In this document: one piece after another, positions 8,726 through 16,895 of the stretch
Layout: the number at the start of each line of letters is the position of its first letter
Numbering within the stretch: position 1 is the stretch's first letter
NCBI RefSeq assembly: GCF_003725545.1
Contig: NZ_RJLN01000006.1
Coordinates: forward strand, 47,768 to 111,767
Reading direction: 5' to 3'
From: Micromonospora solifontis
Lineage (GTDB): Bacteria > Actinomycetota > Actinomycetes > Mycobacteriales > Micromonosporaceae
DNA length: 64,000 bases
Notes under the pieces: generated by a model
What the model saw: only the letters and a program-made list of their open reading frames with translations
What the model was told of the DNA's origin: nothing
Databases searched by the model: none
Program-made: the position numbers and the translations under genes

Positions 8726-8944
8726 CTAAAGCTTTCCTTCGTACCAAGGGCCGTACCACCAGGCCCAGTCCCCTGAGACGGCTCCGTCCAGGTCTTGGTC
8801 GCGAACGGCCGACCTGGCGGCTCGCTTAACCTCGGTAGCGATCGCCTTTAGCCTGCCAGCGGTCACGTTGCCACCGCCGGTGAGGTCGATGAACAGGCGA
8901 ATCTCCATGCACTTCGCGGTTGGGTTTTGCTCCTCGCTCGGCAT
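8726..8944 (-). CDS. Small hypothetical protein upstream of the GIY-YIG gene
   Basis: 72 residues. ATG 8944 was chosen because GGGGAGG precedes it at the right distance; longer reading to 9136 has no such site. Sequence features: a short strand (KCMEIRLFIDLTGGG), a basic helix (RLKAIATEVKRAARSAV) and an aromatic end (WAWWYGPWYEGKL). No family was recognised. It is immediately followed by the nuclease gene and may be its partner or regulator. Confidence 0.5.
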   Translation of the reverse strand: MPSEEQNPTAKCMEIRLFIDLTGGGNVTAGRLKAIATEVKRAARSAVRDQDLDGAVSGDWAWWYGPWYEGKL

Positions 8945-9286
8945 CGCGGCCTCCCCTTCGTTGCGCAAACTCTGCGAGATCTCTAAGAATTCTCTAAAAG
9001 ATTCGTGATCATCATCATCGGCCGTTCGGACGATGTCGAGCGTCAGTGGTTGGCGTGGCGGGACGGATCGTCTCAGCAGATGTGGCCCCGTCGGTCCTAG
9101 TCCAGCTCTCAAGAGAACGCTGACCTGGGATCCCAACTGAGGTTTCCGTAGGCGGAGCGGGGTCGGGGCAGGTAGGCCGAGGTCGATACTTGATCTCGTA
9201 ACGTGCAGGCCTCACGCATTCGTTGTGGCTGATTTGCGCCCGGTCCCCGCTTCGGCTGTTCGACGATGGCGGGGGAGGAACGAAGC

Positions 9287-9331
9287 ATGAGCGCCGCTCG
9301 CAATCTCGAAGGGTCGGGCTGGAGGGGGTGA
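9287..9331 (+). CDS. 14-codon leader ORF before the DNA ligase
   Basis: ATG 9287 has a strong ribosome binding site (GGGGGAGG). It encodes MSAARNLEGSGWRG, and its stop overlaps the ligase GTG as GTGA. The ligase start itself has no well-spaced site, so translation is probably coupled through this leader. The order of events is inferred. Confidence 0.4.
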   Translation: MSAARNLEGSGWRG

Positions 9332-10401
9332 GCTCGGACTGGCGGTGGGAGACGTCGCTGGGTGGGCCGGTACTACGCCGGCCTGTCGCCCCGATGCTGG
9401 CCGCGCCGGTCGACGCGGTGCCCGAGGGTCCGAACCTGGTCTATGAGCCGAAGTGGGATGGGTGGCGGGCGCTCGCCTTCCGGGGAGCCTCCGACGTCTA
9501 CTTGCAGTCGCGCGCCGGCAGGAATCTGACGCCGTACTTCCCGGATATCACGCGGGCGGTGCGGGCCTTCGTTCCGCCCGGTGTGGTGCTCGATGGGGAA
9601 CTGGTCGTCTGGGAGCGCGGGCGGACGAACTTCGCCCTGCTGCAGCGGCGGGTCACCGCGGGCCGACAGTTGCTGCGCGAGGCCCGTGAGCACCCGGCCT
9701 ACTACGTCACCTTCGACCTTCTCGTCGACGCTGGCGGGGAGCCGGTGCTCGACGCGCCGCTGGTCGAGCGTCGGGCGCGGCTGGTGCGGCTGCTCGCCGG
9801 CGCCCCGCCGCAGTTGGCGGTCACCCCGCAGAGCGCCGACCTGTCCGAGGTGAGCGGATGGCTGACCACCTGGACCGCGGCGGGCGTCGAAGGGGTTGTG
9901 ATCAAACGCGTCGACAGCCGGTATGAGCCTGGCCGCCGAGGATGGGCGAAGTTCCGGGCACGTGCCACCACGGAGGCGATCATCGGCGGCGTCACCGGCA
10001 GCATCCGCAACCCCGAGACTGCTCTCCTCGGCCGCTTCGACCGGCGGGGTCGACTGCGATACACCGGCCGCACACACCCGCTGGCCACGCCGCAGCGTCT
10101 GGAGCTGGCTTCGCTGCTCGCGCCGCCACGCCCGACCGACCGCCCTGTTGTCATCCATCCCTGGCCCGATCCGCTCCCGGCTTCCTGGTCCGGCCAGTTC
10201 GAGCGGCCCGAGCCGCTGCGCTACACCCAGGTCGAGCCCACCGTGGTGGCTGACATCGAGGTGGACACGGCCTACGAGCACCACCGGTGGCGTCACCGCG
10301 TCCGGTACGCGCGCCCAAGGCCGGACCTGTCGGTGTACGACGTGCCCCTGATCCTCAACGAGGGTGAAGATCCCTTCTCCGGCCACGCGCGCAGCGCCTG
10401 A
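9328..10401 (+). CDS. ATP-dependent DNA ligase (LigC/LigD-ligase type)
   Basis: 357 residues. The nucleotidyl-transfer motif EPKWDGWR (Lys42) is present, with LDGE at 88-91, a YYVTFDLL motif III-like strand, EGVVIK motif IV and WAKFRA near motif V. A C-terminal OB fold follows (RLRYTGRTHP onward). It seals nicks using ATP and lacks primase and nuclease domains, like the extra ligases of actinobacteria. The longer in-frame start at 9223 is rejected in favour of GTG 9328, which is coupled to the leader ORF. It is convergent with the WXG-like operon. Confidence 0.85.
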   Translation: MSSDWRWETSLGGPVLRRPVAPMLAAPVDAVPEGPNLVYEPKWDGWRALAFRGASDVYLQSRAGRNLTPYFPDITRAVRAFVPPGVVLDGELVVWERGRTNFALLQRRVTAGRQLLREAREHPAYYVTFDLLVDAGGEPVLDAPLVERRARLVRLLAGAPPQLAVTPQSADLSEVSGWLTTWTAAGVEGVVIKRVDSRYEPGRRGWAKFRARATTEAIIGGVTGSIRNPETALLGRFDRRGRLRYTGRTHPLATPQRLELASLLAPPRPTDRPVVIHPWPDPLPASWSGQFERPEPLRYTQVEPTVVADIEVDTAYEHHRWRHRVRYARPRPDLSVYDVPLILNEGEDPFSGHARSA

Positions 10402-10426
10402 GCTTGATCGTCGCCCCATTGCTCGA

Positions 10427-10442
10427 CAGCCGGCAGGAGCCG
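10427..10442. terminator. Short hairpin between convergent genes
   Basis: GCCGGC-AGGA-GCCGGC lies between the ligase stop and the reverse-strand WXG-like gene stop. It is a weak candidate for a bidirectional terminator. Confidence 0.35.
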
Positions 10443-10462
10443 GCGTAGGCCTGCGGTTCGGA

Positions 10463-11779
10463 TCAGGCAGCAGGTCGGTCTGATCGAGGGGCCCAGTTGC
10501 TGCGGTCGGCCCACGCGTCAGCCCCTACCTCGGCCTGAGGAAAAGGAGTTGTGTCGTGGCCGCGAGTGCCGAGGTCGGGGCGCTCCTTCCGTTCCTGCTC
10601 GTCGATCTTGATCAGGTCCGACATGGCTTCGACGTGCAGCCGTTCTGCGTCGAGCAGGTAGGAGATGAAGGTGTGCACCGTGTCGAGCAGGGCCTTCTCC
10701 GGATTGCTGCACGAGGAGAACAGGCCGTTGACGGCTTCGATGTAGCTCTTGAGGGCGCCGATGAGCGTGCCGATGTGCTGGTAGCCGAGGCCGGCGTAGG
10801 CGTTGCGCAGGCCCTCAAGCATGCTGGCGGCCTTCTTGCCCTCCTCGGCCAGCCAGCGTGTCTGGGCTTCGAGCTGTGTGAGATAGGCCGCCGCGCGGTC
10901 GGCGTACTGGCTGAAGGCTTGCGAGGCGCTGCCTTCCCAGTAGAGCTTGAGGTTCTTCAGTTCGCCGTCCATCTCGGCGCGGAGCTCCGCGTAGGTGTTG
11001 GCGGCCGAGTGAACCAGGTCGGCGCGGTTACGGATGATCTTGGGTGAGGACCGCCAGGCGTGGACCATAAGGTTGGTCAGGGGAAGGCGCTCGCCCGTGC
11101 CCAGCTCGATCAGGATCGCTTCGAGCTGGAGCAGCGTGTCCCGGTACTCGTGGATGAACGTGTCGAGTTGGTCGCCTTCGCCGTTCTCGTAGTAGGTGGT
11201 GCGGCCGCCGCTGAAGCCGAGGTTGTTGCCGTCGGTGCTGCCGATGGTGATCGGTTCCTCGACCTCGCGGGTTCGTGGCAGCTTCTCGTTGCGGGTGGCG
11301 CCCAAGCGGTCATTGCCATCGGGGATCACCACCACAGGCTGGTCGTCCGGAAGCCTCCTGTCGTGCGGTTGGGCGAGGACGCCGGCTCCGCCGGGGCGGA
11401 CCCGTACGCTGCCGCCGTAGCCGTCTCCGAGTGGCAGATAGGGCAGCAGGTCCCGATTCATCACGTCGAAGTTGGTGGCGACGTCCAGCTCGGTGCCCTC
11501 GTAGTCCGCCGCGATCTGCATGAGCCCGTCGGCCATGCGCTCCATCTCGTTACGGGCAGTGTTCGCCTCGGAGATCCTGCTGCCCAGTGCGGTTGCCCAG
11601 TCCCGGTTCAGCTTCTCCGAGATGCCTTCGAGCGTGCCCCACGCCGCAGCGGGGATAGATCCGACATCGCCGAGGTAGCGCCCGACGGCGCTGTAGGTCA
11701 CGGCGTCTTCGTAGCGCTCCACGCCGAAGGCCACCAGGGCCCGCGACTCGACCCGAAGGGCGGACGTGTCCGTGGTCAT
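10463..11779 (-). CDS. WXG100-like helical protein, last gene of a four-gene operon
   Basis: 438 residues from ATG 11779 (4-bp ATGA overlap with the upstream gene). The N-terminal 110 residues (AWGTLEGISEKLNRDWATALG and following) and a second helical block (residues 225-350, with LKLYWEGSASQAFSQYADRAAAYL) both resemble WXG-type hairpins, W-x-G being replaced by Y-W-E-G. A loop-rich, low-complexity linker joins them. Such proteins are candidate type VII secretion substrates. The C-terminal tail has no recognisable toxin domain. The neighbours have the YbaB-like pattern seen in ESX-type loci. Confidence 0.6.
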   Translation of the reverse strand: MTTDTSALRVESRALVAFGVERYEDAVTYSAVGRYLGDVGSIPAAAWGTLEGISEKLNRDWATALGSRISEANTARNEMERMADGLMQIAADYEGTELDVATNFDVMNRDLLPYLPLGDGYGGSVRVRPGGAGVLAQPHDRRLPDDQPVVVIPDGNDRLGATRNEKLPRTREVEEPITIGSTDGNNLGFSGGRTTYYENGEGDQLDTFIHEYRDTLLQLEAILIELGTGERLPLTNLMVHAWRSSPKIIRNRADLVHSAANTYAELRAEMDGELKNLKLYWEGSASQAFSQYADRAAAYLTQLEAQTRWLAEEGKKAASMLEGLRNAYAGLGYQHIGTLIGALKSYIEAVNGLFSSCSNPEKALLDTVHTFISYLLDAERLHVEAMSDLIKIDEQERKERPDLGTRGHDTTPFPQAEVGADAWADRSNWAPRSDRPAA

Positions 11780-12081
11780 GACTCTTGCCACTCCCCGTGC
11801 TGCAACTCGACGGGCGTGAACGGCTCAGCCCCGACGGGTGAGCCGAAGTAGTCGATGCGAAGCTGGCGGTACTGCCGCCGGTGATCGGCGACCGCGGCAA
11901 GGAGCGCCGTGCGAATCTCGGAAGCCACCTCGTCCGGGCTGCATTGACGCACCATGCCGCGGATGATGACGACATTGATCTCCCCATCGTGGTGCCGGAT
12001 CACCCGCACCCACCGATTGACGGAGACACCTTTGGCCGTGATCCGGCCGACGTCCTCGAAGTAGCGCTCAAGCTTGCCCAC
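11776..12081 (-). CDS. YbaB/EbfC-like small protein
   Basis: 101 residues. The central pattern (VRVIRHHDGEINVVIIRGMV, then DEVASEIRTALLAAVADHRRQYRQL) fits the two strands and long helix of YbaB/EbfC nucleoid-associated proteins, which often accompany WXG genes in actinobacteria. A second protein of the same pattern is encoded two genes upstream. The family call is tentative. Confidence 0.5.
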   Translation of the reverse strand: MGKLERYFEDVGRITAKGVSVNRWVRVIRHHDGEINVVIIRGMVRQCSPDEVASEIRTALLAAVADHRRQYRQLRIDYFGSPVGAEPFTPVELQHGEWQES

Positions 12082-12089
12082 GCGTGCTC

Positions 12090-12659
12090 CTAGTCGCTGG
12101 CCTTGAGCGCCATCGCGCGGTCGATGATGCGCTGCGCGCTGCTGTTCGCGTACGCGACGACCTGCTCCGGGGGCCGGCTGGAGCTGCTGAACTCTGCGAG
12201 GGTGTGCGCGTAGCGCTCGTCGGAGGCCACGAACACGCCGGCGAAAGCCTTGTCGTTGATCTTCTGCGAACAGGCGCGAGTCACCTTGTACCTAGCGCCG
12301 CTCGGATTCGGAACTACCTCGCCGTAGCAGGGGCCATCCGTCGCCTTCTTGCGCAGAGCGGCTTCGTCGTCACCTGCGCTGAGATCCAGGACGACCGTGC
12401 CCCAGTAAGCCTGGTCCGCGGACCGAAATCCAAACTCGCACCGGACCAGAGACCTGGTCACCTCACGCGTCGGCTCGGTACGGGTGAGGGTCCAGGAGCC
12501 CTCCACGGCGCTCGGCAGAGCTTCGGCCAAGTCATTGCAGGAGGGAACGACCTGGTCACCAGCTAGGGGCCCCCACCGCCACAGTCCCAAAGAGCCGACG
12601 CTCACAAAGACAACTCCAGCCAGGATGGCCAGCGGCCTCTTGCTCATCCGGATATTCAC
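12090..12659 (-). CDS. Membrane-anchored or secreted hypothetical protein, DUF3558-like
   Basis: 189 residues. Residues 5-28 form one hydrophobic segment (RPLAILAGVVFVSVGSLGL), i.e. a signal anchor. The extracellular part has four cysteines (SCNDL, RCEFGF, GPCYGEV, TRACSQ) spaced as in secreted DUF3558-type proteins. There is no lipobox Cys at the expected place. Its ATG overlaps the previous stop by 4 bp. A surface role with the WXG protein is inferred. Confidence 0.5.
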   Translation of the reverse strand: MNIRMSKRPLAILAGVVFVSVGSLGLWRWGPLAGDQVVPSCNDLAEALPSAVEGSWTLTRTEPTREVTRSLVRCEFGFRSADQAYWGTVVLDLSAGDDEAALRKKATDGPCYGEVVPNPSGARYKVTRACSQKINDKAFAGVFVASDERYAHTLAEFSSSSRPPEQVVAYANSSAQRIIDRAMALKASD

Positions 12660-12916
12660 CCCTCGGGGCGCCGTTCGTCGCGAGGAAACTCGACTTCCCG
12701 CCTCGCCTGTTGTAAGGACGCCAGTGCCAGCCTGGCCGCTGCCCGCACCTGTCGGGCCAGCGAATCGTCGCTGTGGCGATGCAAGCCCTGAACATGCACC
12801 TCCACGTCACCATGCGAGGAGGCGATGATCCGGACTGACCGGTCGGGCGAGTGGACGTCCGCCTGCGGGTCGGCAGGCGCTTCGTCGGAATCTGAAGGCC
12901 GCGGTCCAGGGATCAT
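12656..12916 (-). CDS. YbaB/EbfC-like small protein, first gene of the WXG operon
   Basis: 86 residues from ATG 12916, which has GGGAGG 10 nt upstream. After a Pro/Asp-rich start comes SVRIIASSHGDVEVHVQGL and a long helix (LARQVRAAARLALASLQQARREVE), the same strand-strand-helix plan as the protein at 11776-12081. Tentative nucleoid-binding protein. Translationally coupled to the membrane protein. Confidence 0.45.
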   Translation of the reverse strand: MIPGPRPSDSDEAPADPQADVHSPDRSVRIIASSHGDVEVHVQGLHRHSDDSLARQVRAAARLALASLQQARREVEFPRDERRPEG

Positions 12917-13068
12917 TGACCGAGGACCTCCCTGGCCTGTCCGGCACCTGCCACCGGGGCCCGAGACCGCCCGATGCGACTGTCGATCCGCGCGCACATG
13001 CGGCGACATTACCAACGACCGTCATCGCTTCGCTGCCCTGAGTAATCGTCAGGAATGGGCCACCCGAG

Positions 13069-13281
13069 CTACTGGTATTGGTAGACCTCGGTGCCATCGA
13101 GCCTGCCGGCATGGAGGTAGACGTGCTCCACCGCAGGCGCGGCAACGTCGCCTGCCCCGACGTATAAGCCAGTCTGAGGCAGCTTGACCACCGCCGGTGG
13201 GCTTCCGTCGGCGGCGACCTCCACGGGCATCAGTCGCCCGTCGACCGGTCCACCGAGAAACCACGCCTCTACTGCCGCCAT
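13069..13281 (-). CDS. Small hypothetical beta-rich protein
   Basis: 70 residues from ATG 13281; an ATG at 13314 is an alternative. The sequence starts MAAVEAWFLGGPVDGRLMPV and continues with alternating strands to a HVYLHAG motif. The GG-P-x-DGR start is shared by many small actinobacterial and phage proteins of unknown function. It lies upstream of the WXG operon on the same strand and could be its first gene, but the 152-bp gap makes this uncertain. Confidence 0.45.
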   Translation of the reverse strand: MAAVEAWFLGGPVDGRLMPVEVAADGSPPAVVKLPQTGLYVGAGDVAAPAVEHVYLHAGRLDGTEVYQYQ

Positions 13282-13333
13282 CCGGCCATCATGCCGCTGG
13301 CGGTTGGTGGGCATGGACAGCGACATCAATCGC

Positions 13334-13360
13334 CATGGCCGAGCCTCCGCCTCGGCCATG
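13334..13360 (-). terminator. 10-bp perfect hairpin
   Basis: CATGGCCGAG pairs with CTCGGCCATG across 7 nt. It lies downstream of the 13491-13934 gene on the reverse strand. The gap 13282-13490 holds nothing else I can support. Confidence 0.45.
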
Positions 13361-13490
13361 TGCGGGGGAGCAGCTGCGGTTCCCCGGATGCCGGCGCAGC
13401 CCGCATTGGCTCAACGTCGAGGCGCCGTCGCTGTCAACCGGGTCGTGTTCGGGCGAGCCCTCATCAGGGGCTCAAGGCGCACCTGAGCTG

Positions 13491-13934
13491 CTACGGGCGC
13501 AGGCTTCCGCGTGCTTTCCCGAACAGTGACGCGAGCTCCGGAGTCATCGAGTAGTTGCCGCTTCCGCCTACCGGGCCGTCTTCGAAGCGGAACGGCAGTG
13601 AACGGCCGACCTCGGCGCAGTAGCGGCCCGGCCAGGCCAAGACACCCGCGACCCCGTACTTGCCATTCGGGATGTCCAGGTCGCTCGCGAGCTGCTCGCC
13701 CGAGAACGTTTTCTCAGGCGAGTCGATGAGAACGCCGAACAGGTCCTTGGCGCGTTGGCTGAACTTGGCCCAGACAACCTTGGCGAGTTCCAGGTCGCTG
13801 TCCGTGTCCTGCCAGGCAACCGCGTCCGAGGGGCCGTCCGATACTTCACGGGGCGGCCCGGCGAGCCAGCGACCGAACATCTCGTAGAACTCGGGGATGC
13901 GCTCCTCTGGCACGAGCACCTTGATCTCTTGCAT
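13491..13934 (-). CDS. Hypothetical protein, DUF6416-like
   Basis: 147 residues from ATG 13934, which follows GGAGGTAGAG. Residues 50-125 form a winged-helix-like block (WAKFSQRAKDLFGVLIDSPEKTFSGEQLASDLDIPNG split by turns, then AWPGRYCAEVGRSLPFRFE). I associate this arrangement with a family of unknown function in actinobacteria (DUF6416, from memory and tentative). It may bind DNA. It is monocistronic and divergent from the RAMA gene. Confidence 0.55.
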   Translation of the reverse strand: MQEIKVLVPEERIPEFYEMFGRWLAGPPREVSDGPSDAVAWQDTDSDLELAKVVWAKFSQRAKDLFGVLIDSPEKTFSGEQLASDLDIPNGKYGVAGVLAWPGRYCAEVGRSLPFRFEDGPVGGSGNYSMTPELASLFGKARGSLRP

Positions 13935-14154
13935 CTCTACCTCCAACTTGCTCATTGGACGGAGCCAGGCTATACCTATGTCAGGCATAGGTAAAGACAG
14001 GTAGGGGCCAGGCGCGGGGCCAGCGGAGGGTGGCGGTGCCCTAAGTGGGAGGTCGGCGGGCTTGCCTTGGCGGATCGTTGCGCACCACCGGGGGTGGGTG
14101 TTGAGGCAGGGCTAGGCGGATATGTTCTTGCTCTTCGATCTGTCGGTCTGGCAG

Positions 14155-14174
14155 AATCTCTGAGTGCAGAGATT
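14155..14174. promoter_or_regulatory. Inverted-repeat operator in the RAMA gene promoter
   Basis: AATCTCTG-AGTG-CAGAGATT, perfect 8-bp arms, sits 20 bp upstream of the RAMA-gene start, over the likely -10 region. It could be bound by the ribbon-helix-helix-like N-terminus of the encoded protein, giving autoregulation. This is inference. Confidence 0.5.
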
Positions 14175-14193
14175 ACACAGATTAGGGGGAGGT

Positions 14194-14631
14194 ATGCGGC
14201 GGATCGAGATCGACGACGACGTGTACGCCGAGCTGGAGCGGAACGTCAAGGGCTTCGAGCAGCCGAACGATGTCCTCAGGCGAATGCTCCTAGAGAAGGG
14301 CCACTCCACCGCGGGAAGCCCGGCGGTTCCCAGCCCGGCCGCGCCGTCCATCCCAGGAGCTCTCACCGCCCTCATCGAGAAAGGGTTTGTGAAGCCGGGC
14401 GACGCTCTGAGCCATGTCCAGGTGCGGAAGGGGCGGCGCTTCGCCGCGACCGTCGAGGCCGACGGCTGGATCAGGACCGAACTCGGCCGATACAAGGAGC
14501 CCTCGCCGGCGCTGGGCAAGCTGGTAGGCACGTCGATCGACGGGTGGGCGTACTGGATTCATGACCCGACGGGGAAGTCCCTTCGACAACTGCGCGCGGA
14601 GAGCGGCGCTACCGGCCGGGGAGGCCGCTGA
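14194..14631 (+). CDS. SeqA-like ribbon-helix-helix plus RAMA domain protein
   Basis: 145 residues from ATG 14194 (GGGGGAGG upstream). The N-terminus, RRIEIDDDVYAELERNV then a helix ending DVLRRMLLEK, matches the SeqA/RHH dimerisation and DNA-binding start. The C-terminal 75 residues fit the RAMA (Restriction Adenine Methylase Associated) domain: LIEKGFVKPGD, GRRFAATVEADGWI, SPALGKLVG, IDGWAYWI, LRQLRAE. RAMA domains are predicted to recognise modified DNA in restriction and epigenetic systems. A transcriptional regulator or modified-DNA sensor is likely. It lies just upstream of unknown genes and the NACHT protein. Confidence 0.75.
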   Translation: MRRIEIDDDVYAELERNVKGFEQPNDVLRRMLLEKGHSTAGSPAVPSPAAPSIPGALTALIEKGFVKPGDALSHVQVRKGRRFAATVEADGWIRTELGRYKEPSPALGKLVGTSIDGWAYWIHDPTGKSLRQLRAESGATGRGGR

Positions 14632-14822
14632 ACCAGTACCGATCGGCTCAGGGCATCGGATGTGGTCGTGCGGGGTGGGCGTAGGCGTAGCTGGTCGTTG
14701 GGGTCCCGTCGATGTGCCCTGAGCGATCAGTTACCGCCGCGGGCAGCCAGCCGGCAAATGGAGCACTGTCGCGCCCGCTGCTTCAGCAGGCGTTCGGATC
14801 AATCATAGGAAGGAAGCAAGGA

Positions 14823-15857
14823 GTGGCTTCCGTGCCTACGCCGGCCAAGGATCCGCAGCGGGCGGTCATCCAGGCCCTGTACGACCACTTCCGCAGCCAT
14901 GCTGTGTGGCCGGAGTTCGATCGCGTAGACCGCCAGCTCTGGCGAACGGCGAAGATTGACGTCGCCCAGGTGGCCGTCAGCATTCCCGAAGTGTTTCTGG
15001 TGACGCACGGACCGCGCGGCGTCGCACCCAGAGGCCACGACATGATGCGGCTTACGCTAGCCGGCATCGAGCGCTGCGACGGAGGCCAGGACGACGTCGA
15101 ACTCTTCCTCCGCGCCCTGCGCTGGCTAGCGCGATACGAAGACAAGCATGACCCGGAGCCGGGTGAGACGACAGTGATAGTCACCCGCGCCATGCTCGCC
15201 AAGGGCCTCCGCGTGCCCTTGCGTGAGGCTGGCCGGCTCCGTCGGCTCTTCGAACTGCTCTATTGGGAGCGCTGGGGCGGTGAGGGAAATTCGCGCAATC
15301 CCGATATAGACGACTGGCGCGTGAAGGTCGGGCGGGATGTCAGGCACTTCTTGCGTGTGAGGAGCGTCGAGGACTTCCTCGAGGCGACAGCGGGCTGGCT
15401 CGGGCCTCATGCGCCCATCGGTGTTGAATCCCGTTCTGAGCCGTCGACGGCCTCCCAGGAGGAAGCAGGCAGCTACATCGATGAGCGCATCTTCGACCTC
15501 ATCAAGCAGGCACACGGAGGCCGATGGGACTGCACAAAGCTCCTCGTTCTTCTGCGTGAGCTCGATGACAACTACCGTGGCGGCAATGCATACGCAGCGC
15601 ATGCCTTGCTACGTGCCCTGCTGGATCACGTGCCACCGCTGTTTGGTCAGTCGTCGTTCGCGCAGGTCGCCAACAACCATCCATGGGGCCGAACCGATGG
15701 CAAGTACGTCAAGCGTCTCGTAGCCTTTCGCGACCAAGCTGACGATGTGATGCACCGCCAGATCGCTAGGATCCCATGTCTGCTGTCCATGGAGGACATG
15801 CCGCCCCGTGCCGTGGTCAACCGCTTCCTGGCGGGTTGCGCGGATCAACTCGGCTGA
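14823..15857 (+). CDS. Hypothetical protein downstream of the RAMA gene
   Basis: 344 residues from GTG 14823 (AGGAAGGA site; the longer start at 14712 has no site). Two regions are visible: residues 1-215, mostly helical with a WPEFDRVDRQLW stretch, and a separate C-terminal helical domain (IDERIFDLIKQAHGG to LAGCADQLG), joined by a Ser/Glu-rich linker. No motif of a known enzyme was found. Its position in a defence-rich stretch makes it a candidate effector or sensor, but nothing in the sequence proves this. Confidence 0.6.
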   Translation: MASVPTPAKDPQRAVIQALYDHFRSHAVWPEFDRVDRQLWRTAKIDVAQVAVSIPEVFLVTHGPRGVAPRGHDMMRLTLAGIERCDGGQDDVELFLRALRWLARYEDKHDPEPGETTVIVTRAMLAKGLRVPLREAGRLRRLFELLYWERWGGEGNSRNPDIDDWRVKVGRDVRHFLRVRSVEDFLEATAGWLGPHAPIGVESRSEPSTASQEEAGSYIDERIFDLIKQAHGGRWDCTKLLVLLRELDDNYRGGNAYAAHALLRALLDHVPPLFGQSSFAQVANNHPWGRTDGKYVKRLVAFRDQADDVMHRQIARIPCLLSMEDMPPRAVVNRFLAGCADQLG

Positions 15858-16099
15858 CGCCCGGATCGATGTTGAAGAGGAGGCGTGAGGCGGCCGGTGG
15901 AGTGGAGTCGCCGGGCAACCACCAGGACCGGGACAGGCGGAGTGCGGAGCCTGGCGGAGAGGCAGGCGTTTGTGGTCGAGGACCTACACGCCGCGCTCAG
16001 TGGACCGCACGACGGCGAGACGACAAAGGAGGCGGAGGTGATCCCGCGGCATCGGGCGGCGGGGCTGACTTCGCGAGTGACTGCCCATAGGGTGCCCTG

Positions 16100-16684
16100 A
16101 TGGCAACCGATGACGAGTACCCGGTTCCCGGGGTTGACCAGACTCGCGCGGAGCTGGAGGCGCACGAGGAAGGCCCAGCCGGCTATGGCATGGTGTGGGT
16201 CGAGTGCGTGCTGACCGGTGACCTGCTTAGCGCGTGGGCGTTGCTGGACGACCCGTTTCGCTTGGCATTGGTGCAGCAGTGGATCTACGCCAACCGGGAG
16301 GACGCCGACGTTGCCCGGTTCGACCGCGACGGCCTGGCGCACGATCTGTCGAGCCCGCAGTGTGTGCAGCATCCGCTATGGCCGCGCGTGCACGACGCGG
16401 TGCTTGCCGAGCTGCGGCGGGATCTGGCCGGATGGGATGCGGACCGGCTCGGCTTTCTGAGCCGGCCCCGCCCGGTCAGTCCAGGCTATGAGGTGGTGGT
16501 GCTGGGGCAGGGCACAGAGATCAGAGTGATTGATCATTCGCGGCCGATGGTTGCCTACCCGATGCTGATGCATCTGACCGAGCGGGGTTGGCTGATTGCC
16601 CGCGCTGGTGCCGACACTGCCCCGGTTCCTGGCTGGCCGCCCACCTTCCCGCCCGGCCGGCTCATTACCCGGCTCGACTCCTGA
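16100..16684 (+). CDS. Hypothetical protein
   Basis: 194 residues from ATG 16100. The N-terminal part (LTGDLLSAWALLDDPFRLALVQQWIYAN) is helical. The C-terminal part has strands (YEVVVLGQGTEIRVIDHS, YPMLMHLTERGWLIA) that loosely resemble SnoaL-like folds. No confident family. The upstream gap (15858-16099) holds no gene I can support. Transcribed toward the NACHT gene, with 211 bp between. Confidence 0.5.
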   Translation: MATDDEYPVPGVDQTRAELEAHEEGPAGYGMVWVECVLTGDLLSAWALLDDPFRLALVQQWIYANREDADVARFDRDGLAHDLSSPQCVQHPLWPRVHDAVLAELRRDLAGWDADRLGFLSRPRPVSPGYEVVVLGQGTEIRVIDHSRPMVAYPMLMHLTERGWLIARAGADTAPVPGWPPTFPPGRLITRLDS

Positions 16685-16895
16685 CACCGCGACGCCGTGC
16701 ATAGCCACGCCGGTCACACCGGCCTCAGCGGGTGCTATGGATGTTCGTCCAAGGGCTGCGGCCGTTGGCCTCGTTGGATGCGGGGTGCGCCGTAGTGGAT
16801 GGTGTCCACATGGGGGGGCCAGGGCGTAGCCTCACGTTCGGTTCGTGCTGTATCGGCTAGCGTTGTCTTGAGTTCAGCAGGAGTTGTCGTCGACC

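Noticed and set aside
10463..11779. Polymorphic toxin
   Set aside because: The C-terminal tail is short and disordered with no toxin motif and no immunity-like gene downstream.
15885..16100. 71-codon forward frame between two island genes
   Set aside because: Start has no ribosome binding site and the sequence looks like random high-GC translation.
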